Below are positions 6,698 to 13,368 of a DNA stretch of 13,495 nucleotides, one piece after another; within the stretch, counting starts at the first letter, position 1, and each line of letters opens with the position of its first letter. The translations under genes were made by a program, and so were the position numbers. Below the pieces are notes generated by a model that did no database searches, had not been told where the DNA came from, and saw only the letters and a list, made by a program, of their open reading frames with translations. Source of the DNA: Ochromonadaceae sp. CCMP2298 (lineage: Eukaryota > Sar > Synurophyceae > Ochromonadales > Ochromonadaceae); NCBI GenBank assembly GCA_026770595.1, contig MU634294.1:1-13495 (forward strand), given 5' to 3'.

Positions 6698-8944
6698 ATG
6701 CTGATGCAGGTCTGGCGGCTTTTGGCCATCACGGCGCTGGCATTCATCGGAACGCACACCAGCGCGTATGGTGACGACGGGCGGACTGTCAAGACGACGG
6801 TCACGAAGGGAATGGTGATCGACTCTGATCGGTACGGAAGCCGACTGCACGTGTACTCCTGGAAGCCGCGCAAGTTCCCCACAGCACCACCGCCGCTCTC
6901 GTACCCAGACCCCGATGAGCACTGGACTGCGCGCATCACACCCGGACTTTTCACCCACGGAGACAATGCGAGCATGATCGCCGCGCACCTGACGCCTCTA
7001 ATCGAGTCGGCGAAGGCCACTCTGCTGCCCTATAAGAACAGCTACAGAGATCTCCCCATCTACTTCTACGCTACGGGCGGTATGAAAGAGCTGGAACCCG
7101 CCAAGCGCGAGAAGGTGCTTAGCATGGTGCGCAAATTCCTGCTTAACGACGCCACGTGCCCCTTCTTCTTCAAGGAAGACTTTGCTCACATCATCAACGG
7201 TGAGACCCTCGCTTTCCCCACCCTCTCGCATACACCCGTTCTCACGAAACCCACCCTTACAGACGAGGAGGAAGCTATTTTCTCTCTAGCTGCGACTAAC
7301 TTCCTTATGGGCTCTATGATGCCCACGCACGGGGACAGCGTTGGCAACAGCAGTGTGGGCACGCTAGATCTGGGCCCCAGCACGGCGCACGTGGCCTTCT
7401 TCCTGCCCCCAGAGGAGAGCGAGGGCTCCTACAAGTTCCAGCTGGGCGGCAGGAGTGGTGTGCAGTGGAACGTGTACGCGAAGACGTTTCAGCAGTTCGG
7501 CGTGAGCTCTGCGCGCCAGAGACATGTGCACGGCGTGGTCGACGAATACATGGCCGATGCTGCCCACTCGTCCAGGCGCATGCGCGTAGAGAACAGCTGC
7601 TTCCACGCAGGGTACAGCGAGAATGTCAGAGATACCTACCACACACATGTGGTGGAGATGGCGGGGCCGGCGAGCCCGCACGCAGACCAGCTGCTCTCCT
7701 GCACGAAGGCCCTGCGCCCCCTTATTGGAGCGCTGTCCAAGCACATTCCAGACAGCCGCCTAGTAGGCACGCACAGCCTCGCACTGCCCTGGAAGTTCCT
7801 GCAACTGCCGCCCACCGCCTCGCTGAGCCTGCTGCGGGAGAAGGCTAGCGCTATGTGCCAGACCAGCTTCGAGGACATAAAGCTCTACTACGAAACGAAC
7901 GCACTGCGCCTTGGCGACGCTGACTATTTCACAGAGCAGCTGCCCAACTTCTGCTTCATCAGCAGCTACCTGCTGGTGCTTTTAGAGGGTAAGCACATCC
8001 CAGCTCACCAACACACACGCATATACACCGATACACACGAAAATGGCACCCAATTGAACCGCCGTTTCACAACATATAATATCTGCCTGCACTTTCAAAA
8101 TCCACGCCCCTTAACGCTAATCTTCTCCCTCTGTCCCCACTCCCTCCCATTTCCTACCCCCCCCGCACGGGTCTTGCTCTGCAGACGGCTTCAAGTTTTC
8201 CGATTCGCAGACACTGACGGTGATGGAGCAGGTGGACGGGAACAACGTGAGTGGCTTTCGACTGCTTCTGTCCTGCTTATTGTGTACTTTGTACTGTGTA
8301 CCTTCTACTATGCACTTTGTACTGTGCGCTGTGTTTTATGGACTTTCCCCCGAACACTGTGTTCTTTATACTGTGTGCTATGTGCTGTGAACTGTTTTAT
8401 GTACACTCTTTGTCCTTCAGAGCCTGCTTGACTCGGGCTGTGCTTAGTAGAGCCTGAGTCTTAGAGTGCTGGGCCGATTTCACGATTCTCACTGCGTGTC
8501 TAACTTTCCCCTCTCTCTTACCTTTAGATGGTGTGGTCGCTGGGAGCTATTCTCTACCAGATCAACGAACTGCCGTGGGACCTGGAGGTCGAGATGGAGG
8601 CGCAGCAGTGGATCATGGTAGCCTTGGCGGCTGTTTTGGGCTTCCTGCTGGGCTCCGTGGCGGCCGTGCTGGTGTACCGGGAGGTGATCGAGGCACCACA
8701 GCGCACGAACGTGGAGACGTACGAGGATATAAAGCGCGTCAACACGGTGCACACGCTGCGTACGCGGGGGGTTGCTGACAGCTACAAGTCCATCAACGGC
8801 GCCCCTCCCCTTACCCCTCCCCTTACCATCAAGGTGCCCCAGGCAGAGGGGGGCGTGGGCACTTTGACATGGCTGGCCTCGGCGATGGACTACTCTCCGA
8901 AGGTACTGAAGCACAAGGGCATGCACGGCCGGCTTCCTGGTTGA
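6698..8944 (+). CDS. GDA1/CD39-family nucleoside phosphatase (apyrase-like) with divergent catalytic motifs, spliced
   Basis: Exons 6698-7199, 7263-7988, 8185-8246 and 8528-8944 give 568 residues. Family members hydrolyse nucleoside di/triphosphates in the Golgi lumen or outside the cell. Residues 1-25 are a signal peptide; the start is the first ATG after an in-frame TGA (6671-6673). Apyrase regions appear in order: ACR1 VIDSDRYGSRLHVYSW (40-55), ACR2 IYFYATGGMK (121-130), ACR3 NDEEEAIFSLAATNFLMG (167-184), ACR4 GTLDLGPSTAHVAF (200-213) and ACR5 VWSLGAILYQIN (432-443). A TM helix follows at about 458-480 (WIMVALAAVLGFLLGSVAAV), then an 88-residue tail that would be cytosolic. The two key Asp (D42, D203) and the ACR3 Glu run are kept. 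However, ACR1 DAGSTGSR has become DSDRYGSR, ACR2 ATAGMR is ATGGMK and ACR4 DLGGAST is DLGPSTA, so activity is uncertain. Neighbour: divergent secreted DUF4787-like gene. Confidence 0.9.
7200..7262 (+). other. NTPase intron 1, 63 nt, stop-free and divisible by three
   Basis: Donor AACG|GTGAGA, acceptor CCCTTACAG|ACGAGG. Removal joins HIIN to DEEEAIFSL, restoring a compact ACR3. Retention would insert 21 residues (G plus ETLAFPTLSHTPVLTKPTLT) without a frameshift, so a plain ORF scan misses it. The segment is pyrimidine-rich like the other introns here. Confidence 0.8.
7989..8184 (+). other. NTPase intron 2, 196 nt, GT-AG
   Basis: Donor GAGG|GTAAGC, acceptor TTGCTCTGCAG|ACGGC, phase 1. Splicing gives LLEDGFKFSD, matching the family pattern of a Gly-Phe pair after the ...YCF..SYLL helix. 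A GCTAAT branch-like word at about 8117 precedes a long CT tract. Confidence 0.9.
8247..8527 (+). other. NTPase intron 3, 281 nt, GT-AG
   Basis: Donor AACAAC|GTGAGT, acceptor CTTACCTTTAG|ATGGTG, phase 0. Splicing gives VDGNNMVWSLGAILYQ, the expected ACR5 context. The 5' half (about 8270-8410) is TGTACTGTG-rich degenerate repeat; for example ACTTTGTACTGTG occurs at 8286-8298 and 8324-8336. A competing acceptor (TTTGTCCTTCAG, ending 8420) would lead to an in-frame TAG within nine codons. Confidence 0.88.
8430..8460 (+). other. Intronic stem-loop between two candidate 3' splice sites
   Basis: GACTCGGGCT (8430-8439) pairs with AGCCTGAGTC (8451-8460) as a 10-bp stem with one G-U pair and an 11-nt loop. 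It lies between the cryptic AG at 8419-8420 and the used AG at 8526-8527. A role in acceptor choice is only a suggestion. Confidence 0.55.
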
Positions 8945-8953
8945 GTACCTAAG

Positions 8954-9040
8954 CTAAGGGCCAAGGGATCTAGGAATTTAGGGATTAAGGGATTAAGGGA
9001 TTAAGGGGTTTAGGGATCTAGGGGTTGAGGGATAGAGGGA
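8954..9040 (+). repeat. 8-bp G-triplet array (NNNAGGGR, about 11 copies)
   Basis: From 8977 to 9040 there are eight uninterrupted 8-mers: TTTAGGGA, TTAAGGGA twice, TTAAGGGG, TTTAGGGA, TCTAGGGG, TTGAGGGA and TAGAGGGA. Three diverged units precede them (8954-8976). GGG recurs every eight bases on the + strand, just 3' of the NTPase stop, so both DNA and the transcript's 3' region could form G-quadruplexes. The units resemble a telomere-type motif but with an 8-base period. Confidence 0.9.
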
Positions 9041-9228
9041 GGGACTTGCCCAAGTGCCGTTCCTACGAATTATATTGTACATTGCCGTCAGCCCTCGACG
9101 CCCACACGCTATAATAACGATAAACAGCCCCCGCAAAAAATCTCAACGCTTCGGGCTGTATGCTGTACACTACGCACATTCTAGATCCACAACAACCTCC
9201 ACCCTCCCCCCCCCTCAACACCTCCGCC

Positions 9229-10425
9229 CTATTGTGCAAACATCTGCCCAAAGTCCACGCCCATATCCTGCAGCACCCTGGGCAGCGCTGTCTCGAAGGC
9301 ATCCAGCACGGAGGGGAAGTTAGCTCGCCCCAGGCCGATGCGGAAGTGCTGGCTGAGCACCTTGCTGGCCTTGTCTGTTATAGGGAAGTTGTCGCCGGGC
9401 AGTATGAGCACTCCGTGCTCGTTGACGAGTCTTTCGGCCACCGCTGACAGGTCCACGCCCTCCGGCAGGTGCATCTTCATGAACCCGCAGCACCCGCCCT
9501 GGGGGGCAGTCCAGCTCAGCAAATGGGGGTAGCGTCCCATGAAGGTCGCCAGGTACTGCTCGTTTGCCTTGATGATACCCTGGATGCGGCCGATGACTGT
9601 GGCGCGGCTGCGCATGGCGATGAGGGAAAGGATCTCGCTGGGCGCCGAGTTGCATATTGACAGATAATGCTTATTGTCGGCCACTTGGGAGATCAGGCTC
9701 TGGTCGGAGCAGCAGATCCAACCCAGACGCAGCCCCGCCAGGCCGTAGACCTTGGACACAGCGCCCAGAGATATGCCCTTCTCGTACACGGAGGCTATGG
9801 TGGGCAGCAAGGCGGTGGGGTCCCTCTCCACGCCCCGGTACACCTCGTCGCAGAAGAGCCACAGTCCGAACTCCCTAGCCACCGCGATCAGCTCCCCCTG
9901 CTGGGCTAGGCTGATAATGGTGCCAGTGGGGTTGTGCGGGAAGTTTACCACGATGAGCTTGCTCACGCCTGGGCGGATGAGCGCCCGCAGAGCTGTCAAG
10001 TCGAGGCTCCAGCCGTCGCTGTGGGTTAGGTCCAAAGAACTGGTGTGGCACAAGGAGTCCGGGATGCTCAGCAGGGACTGATAGCAAGGCGTGACCACGA
10101 TGGCGTGATCGGATGGCTCCAACAGCGTCTTAAAGGTGCAGTAGATGCCCTCCTCGGCTCCCGCGAAGCACAACGTGCACTCTGGGTCTAGCCCAGGGTG
10201 GTCCTTTGCGCACTCCGCTCGCAGCTGGGGAAGTCCCTTGCATTCGGTGTAACCCAGGCTTAGGTTATCCCACAAGTTCAGCGCTTCCTCATCTCCGAGT
10301 GCCAGCAGATCCTTCATGGTGATGCTCTCTGCATCACTGCAGCATAGCAAATGCTCGGCAACAAATTCGTACTTTGCAAAGAAGACCTCCAGAACGAAAG
10401 GATCAATCTTGTTTGTGCCGGACAT
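9229..10425 (-). CDS. Class I/II PLP-dependent aminotransferase
   Basis: Fold-type I aminotransferase, 398 residues, intronless; donor and acceptor substrates cannot be told from sequence. Numbered from the ATG at 10425: AGAEEGIYCTF (89-98) is the PLP-phosphate segment, NFPHNPTG (161-168) the signature with the cofactor-contacting Asn, CDEVYRG (192-198) carries the Asp for the pyridine nitrogen and the Tyr, SLGAVSKVYGLAGLRLGW (219-236) holds the Schiff-base Lys225 and a phosphate-binding Arg, and FRIGLG near the C-terminus supplies the substrate-carboxylate Arg. The N-terminal DPFVLEVFFAKYEFVAEHLLCCSDAESI resembles, from memory, a bacterial group near capreomycidine synthase/VioD-like aminotransferases. 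The frame stays open to another ATG at 10599, adding 58 residues rich in His, Cys, Ser and Lys; I prefer 10425 because family homology begins there. The stop TAG is convergent with the NTPase gene. Confidence 0.95.
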   Translation of the reverse strand: MSGTNKIDPFVLEVFFAKYEFVAEHLLCCSDAESITMKDLLALGDEEALNLWDNLSLGYTECKGLPQLRAECAKDHPGLDPECTLCFAGAEEGIYCTFKTLLEPSDHAIVVTPCYQSLLSIPDSLCHTSSLDLTHSDGWSLDLTALRALIRPGVSKLIVVNFPHNPTGTIISLAQQGELIAVAREFGLWLFCDEVYRGVERDPTALLPTIASVYEKGISLGAVSKVYGLAGLRLGWICCSDQSLISQVADNKHYLSICNSAPSEILSLIAMRSRATVIGRIQGIIKANEQYLATFMGRYPHLLSWTAPQGGCCGFMKMHLPEGVDLSAVAERLVNEHGVLILPGDNFPITDKASKVLSQHFRIGLGRANFPSVLDAFETALPRVLQDMGVDFGQMFAQ

Positions 10426-10863
10426 TGCTCGAACTGCAGCGCTGTCGCCTGCGGTGCAGCCTGTACTTCTGGCGCAGCTGGTACTACTGGCACAGCAGTT
10501 GCCTCCCTTTTTTGAATTGTGACTTTGTCTATGTGCATGTGGGTCATGTGCATGTGCTCGGCAAAACTTGTCAGATCCTTCCTTACTTTTGGTTCCCATA
10601 TTCCCAATCCCAATTCATGGACAAATTGGAAAACTCCATCCTATGGCAGAATGAGCAGAAGGAAGTCCATTCTCCTTCTCCAATGCTCTCCCACACTTGA
10701 AGGCTCCCTGCTCCCCCCAAGCGTGTGGTCCACATCGGTGTGGAGGCGCGTCAGGCCTGAGCGACGACGTGAGGCATCGATCAGCCACTAGGCGAAGGCA
10801 GCCCGCAGCAGTTCCACGCTCCTCGATCCAGCCGCCCTCGCGGTCGCTCGCTGAGTCAGGGCC
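10426..10863. promoter_or_regulatory. Divergent intergenic region aminotransferase / SLC35F-like
   Basis: Promoters of both genes must lie here. CATGTG-like words cluster at about 10530-10560 (GTGCATGTG, TCATGTGCATGTG). Part of it (10426-10599) would be coding if the aminotransferase used its upstream ATG. No TATA box or other sure element seen. Confidence 0.45.
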
Positions 10864-12159
10864 ATGGCCTGTCTGCGCAACCTCTCGCCCAAGACCAAGG
10901 CGCTCCTGCAGGGGCAGTGGATATCCGTCCTCATAGCCGGAACGGGGATATTCGCCACCATTCTCTCTGACACGCACCCCAGCACCAATTTCCCCCTGCT
11001 AATGAGCAGCTGCAACTACGTGCTGCTGTCCACCTATCTGCTCCGGCGGCACCTGCGAGGTTCCCCAGCAGATGCGCCAGAAGCCGTAGAGACAACTGAA
11101 ACAGAAGCAGAAACAGATACAGAGTTAGACACCGAGGTGGCTCGCTCCCCCCCTGCGCCCAGGAACCTGTGGTTTTATGTGCTGGCGGCGGTGCTGGACG
11201 TGCAGGCCAACTTCCTGGTGCTGCTGGCTTACAACTACACCACCATCACCTCCGTCATGCTGCTGGACTGCTTCACCATCCCTTGCGCTATGGTACTGTC
11301 GTACGTGTTTCTGGGCTGCAGGTACAAGTTCCGGCACTTTGCGGGCACATGCACGTGCCTCACGGGCCTGGCCTGCATTGTAGTCAACGACTCGCTGAAC
11401 GGCCCAGACGAGCCCGGTGGCAACCCCATCCTGGGAGACATCCTGTGTCTGTCGGCAGCGGTGCTCTACGCGTGCAGCAACGTGCTGCAGGAGCACCTGG
11501 TCAAGTTCCATGACCGGGAGGAGTTCCTGGGCTACCTGGGGTGCTTCGGATTCCCCATCGCAGCAGTGCAGTGCATGTTCGTGGACCTGCCCAAGATGCG
11601 CACCGCGAAGTTCACCAGCGAGGTGGTGGGCGCCATCGTGGGCTTCGTTACGTGCTTGTTCCTCATGTACACGAACACGACGTCGTTTCTGCAGAAGGGG
11701 GACGCGATCCTCTTCAACCTTGGCCTACTGACCTCCGACGTCTACGCGGTGATCTTCACATTCTTCTTCAAAGGATACCTCGTCAGCTGGCTGTACTTCC
11801 TAGCCTTCGCGCTGGTCATAGTGGGACTCGTGATCTACCACTCAGAGGAGGCCCCTATAATCGTGGGCAGGACCCAGGGCGAACCTGGTCTTTTTAGCAA
11901 CCTACCCCCGATTTACGATCGATTGGGCTCCACCAATCCGATTAGCAAGCAGGAGGGCGTGTATGATAGCGACTACCGGTATAGGCAGCAAGAAAGGTCA
12001 CAAAATGGCGCAGAAAGCGTGCACAGTGATCGAGGCGATCGAGGAGCGCACACGTACAACCCGATCGTCGGAGCAGGGGGGCCGCAGACGGGCAGTGCAG
12101 GGGGCCCCTACATCACGAGGTCTTTCGACAGCGGGTCGTATATAGATGTAGCCCCCTAG
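10864..12159 (+). CDS. SLC35F1/F2-like drug/metabolite-superfamily transporter
   Basis: Ten-helix membrane transporter of the SLC35F (DUF914) group within the DMT superfamily; its substrate is not predictable. 431 residues, intronless. The start is the first ATG after an in-frame TGA (10852-10854) and has a good context (GCCATGG). Diagnostic stretches: FYVLAAVLDVQANFLVLLAY (about 101-120), YTTITSVMLLDCFTIPCAMVLSYVFL (122-147), GDILCLSAAVLYACSNVLQEHLVK (190-213) and REEFLGYLGCFG (217-228), then four C-terminal helices ending about residue 330. Between helices 2 and 3 is a loop of about 30 residues rich in Glu/Asp/Thr (ETTETEAETDTELDTE). The last 100 residues are soluble, Gly/Ser/Tyr-rich, and carry PPIYD and SYIDVAP-like Tyr/Pro motifs that could be sorting or regulatory signals; that part is inference. 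Confidence 0.95.
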   Translation: MACLRNLSPKTKALLQGQWISVLIAGTGIFATILSDTHPSTNFPLLMSSCNYVLLSTYLLRRHLRGSPADAPEAVETTETEAETDTELDTEVARSPPAPRNLWFYVLAAVLDVQANFLVLLAYNYTTITSVMLLDCFTIPCAMVLSYVFLGCRYKFRHFAGTCTCLTGLACIVVNDSLNGPDEPGGNPILGDILCLSAAVLYACSNVLQEHLVKFHDREEFLGYLGCFGFPIAAVQCMFVDLPKMRTAKFTSEVVGAIVGFVTCLFLMYTNTTSFLQKGDAILFNLGLLTSDVYAVIFTFFFKGYLVSWLYFLAFALVIVGLVIYHSEEAPIIVGRTQGEPGLFSNLPPIYDRLGSTNPISKQEGVYDSDYRYRQQERSQNGAESVHSDRGDRGAHTYNPIVGAGGPQTGSAGGPYITRSFDSGSYIDVAP

Positions 12160-12667
12160 TTTCCTGGGTCCACTTTCACTTCGCAAGAAGGCTGTCGAAT
12201 GTTTACAATGTATATAGGTATAACCGAGACAACGAGACAACCTACTTCCCTACTATTCTTCCTGTCTCAAAAAAAATCTCTTTCCCTCATTCTTGGGCCG
12301 ACCCTCTGCGATTGCCCACGATCTGAAAGTGTGCACCGAACGCCTCCACGATTGATTTCAAAATTTAAAGGGACCTGGCTAGATTGGTTATTACTGTACA
12401 CTCATTTTGCAAGATCTTTTTTATAGAACTTGTCTGAGATAACTGGAAGGATAACTTCCCTGCTTTATAAATTCGTCGCACGAATTCCTGGAAATACGAC
12501 AAGCCATTTCGAGTTCTGGCTGTCCATGTTGTGTTGCAAGAAGTCGCTCGGGAGACGTTTCAGGTTTTTGTAAAACCTGACCGGATTTTGGTCGAAAAAG
12601 CCGGTCCTCTGCAATCTCCAAAAGCTCCCATCTTGCTGGGAGGCTTCTCTGCTCTGCTGCTAGTGAC
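12160..12667. other. Lower-GC region between SLC35F-like gene and the 3' gene
   Basis: Visibly AT-richer than the flanking genes. It begins as SLC35F-like 3' sequence (TGTATATAG near 12208), has an A-run in AAAAAAAATCTC at about 12269, and from 12420 to 12645 holds the hairpin series listed separately. No protein gene is supported. An ATG at 12199 followed by a potential donor (ATAG|GTATAA) could in principle be a first exon of the downstream gene. Confidence 0.5.
12445..12642. other. Cluster of short inverted repeats
   Basis: Hairpins seen by eye: GGAAG/CTTCC (12445-12459, 5-nt loop); CAGGTTTT/AAAACCTG (12561-12579, perfect 8-bp stem, TGT loop); ACCGG-A-TTTT / AAAA-AG-CCGGT (12580-12605, 9 paired bases, GGTCG loop, directly abutting the previous stem); and CTCCCA/TGGGAG (12625-12642, 6-nt loop). 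It could be a structured RNA, part of an intron, or a decayed element. I do not recognise an snRNA, tRNA or snoRNA signature in it. Confidence 0.5.
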
Positions 12668-12686
12668 TTGTGGTTTGGTCTCTTAG

Positions 12687-13368
12687 GAACCCACGAATTG
12701 AATTCAAATCCGGGAACTGCTGATGGCTATGCTGATGGGCTGCTGCTCGGCTGTGAGCTGGGCACCGACGAGGGCTGCAGATATAGAGATAGAGAGCACC
12801 AAGACTACCTCGCCCGAGTGCAGGAGCAGCGTGCACGGTACGAGGAGGCCAGAAGAGCAGCTTGGGCCAACCCGCACCGAAGCTTGGGCCAACCCGCAAG
12901 CGCACGGACCAGCAGTAGATCTCTAATGTCGAGGAATAGATCTAGTAGGCACACCTCATCGGAGCGTGAGGTACTATGCTGCCACGGCTGCCCGCTCGGA
13001 GTGGACGAGGAGACATCCCTTCAGAAGTGCAGAGGGACAGGATGCTCAAAGTAAGATGAGCGCAATGATTGATTCTTACTGCGTTAACTAGAGGGGGGAA
13101 GGGGAAGCGGGGGCGCGGTGGGAAGGAGACTGCAGGGGGGAAGAGTAAGCGGGGGCGCGATGAGGAGGGAGAGGAGTTCGGGTCGGACGGCAGCGAGGAG
13201 GACGAGAGAAAAGGCAGGAAGAGGGTGAAGGGCGAAAGGACGTTGACCAGGGATGAGATGAAATATAAACTGGACAAAAAAAAGCTGAGGGCGCTGGGTG
13301 AGAACAGGAAATTAGCTTACTATGAGAGATGCGATAGCAACGTTATGGCGCTTGGCGATTCTGATTGA
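12687..13368 (+). CDS. Unrecognised spliced gene: Cys cluster plus basic, Lys/Gly/Arg-rich C-terminal half (5' end unresolved)
   Basis: The frame open from 12668 has no ATG until residue SLMSR, so coding probably enters at the acceptor-like GGTCTCTTAG (ending 12686) from an upstream exon. One frame-compatible option is an ATG at 12199 spliced at 12217/12218. The exon reads GCRYRDREHQDYLARVQEQR then a charged helix, a Ser/Arg-rich stretch and REVLCCHGCPLGVDEETSLQKCRGTGC, a Cys-rich patch that may bind metal. A candidate 41-nt intron (13051-13091) joins ...CSK to GGKGKRGRGGK, two GGK(G/S)KRGR basic repeats 14 residues apart, an acidic run (DEEGEEFGSDGSEEDE), and a Lys-rich tail ending in TGA (13366-13368). 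A nuclear or nucleic-acid-binding protein is a guess from composition. Could instead be non-coding or a decayed repeat. Confidence 0.42.
12859..12902. repeat. 22-bp tandem duplication inside the putative 3' gene
   Basis: Unit AGCTTGGGCCAACCCGCA plus four bases occurs twice back to back (12859-12880, 12881-12902); the first 18 bases are identical. As 22 is not a multiple of three, the two copies are read in different frames (AWANPH, then SLGQPA). Confidence 0.9.
13051..13091 (+). other. Candidate 41-nt intron in the 3' gene
   Basis: Donor CAAA|GTAAGA, acceptor GTTAACTAG|AGGGG, with TTAAC just before the acceptor as a possible branch word. Without splicing the frame ends immediately in TAA (13052-13054); with it, a further 92 codons stay open. 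It is shorter than the other introns here (63-281 nt), so it is tentative. Confidence 0.45.

Noticed and set aside
8251-8457. Cys/Leu/Tyr-rich ORF inside NTPase intron 3
   Set aside because: Translation of the TGTACTGTG repeat; flanking exons splice across it into a conserved ACR5.
8954-9040. Array considered as CRISPR or as a telomere end
   Set aside because: No spacer-repeat structure; genes continue on both sides and the 8-base period is irregular.
9054-9323. + strand ORF across the aminotransferase 3' end
   Set aside because: Antisense shadow with low-complexity Pro/Ser/Arg composition.
12690-12725. TTCAAATCC resembling a tRNA T-loop
   Set aside because: The flanking five-base arms do not pair and no acceptor, D or anticodon arms could be fitted.
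12942-13277. Minus-strand Ser/Pro/Phe-rich ORF opposite the 3' gene
   Set aside because: Mirror of the G/A-rich KRGR-coding repeat; no start context or domain.
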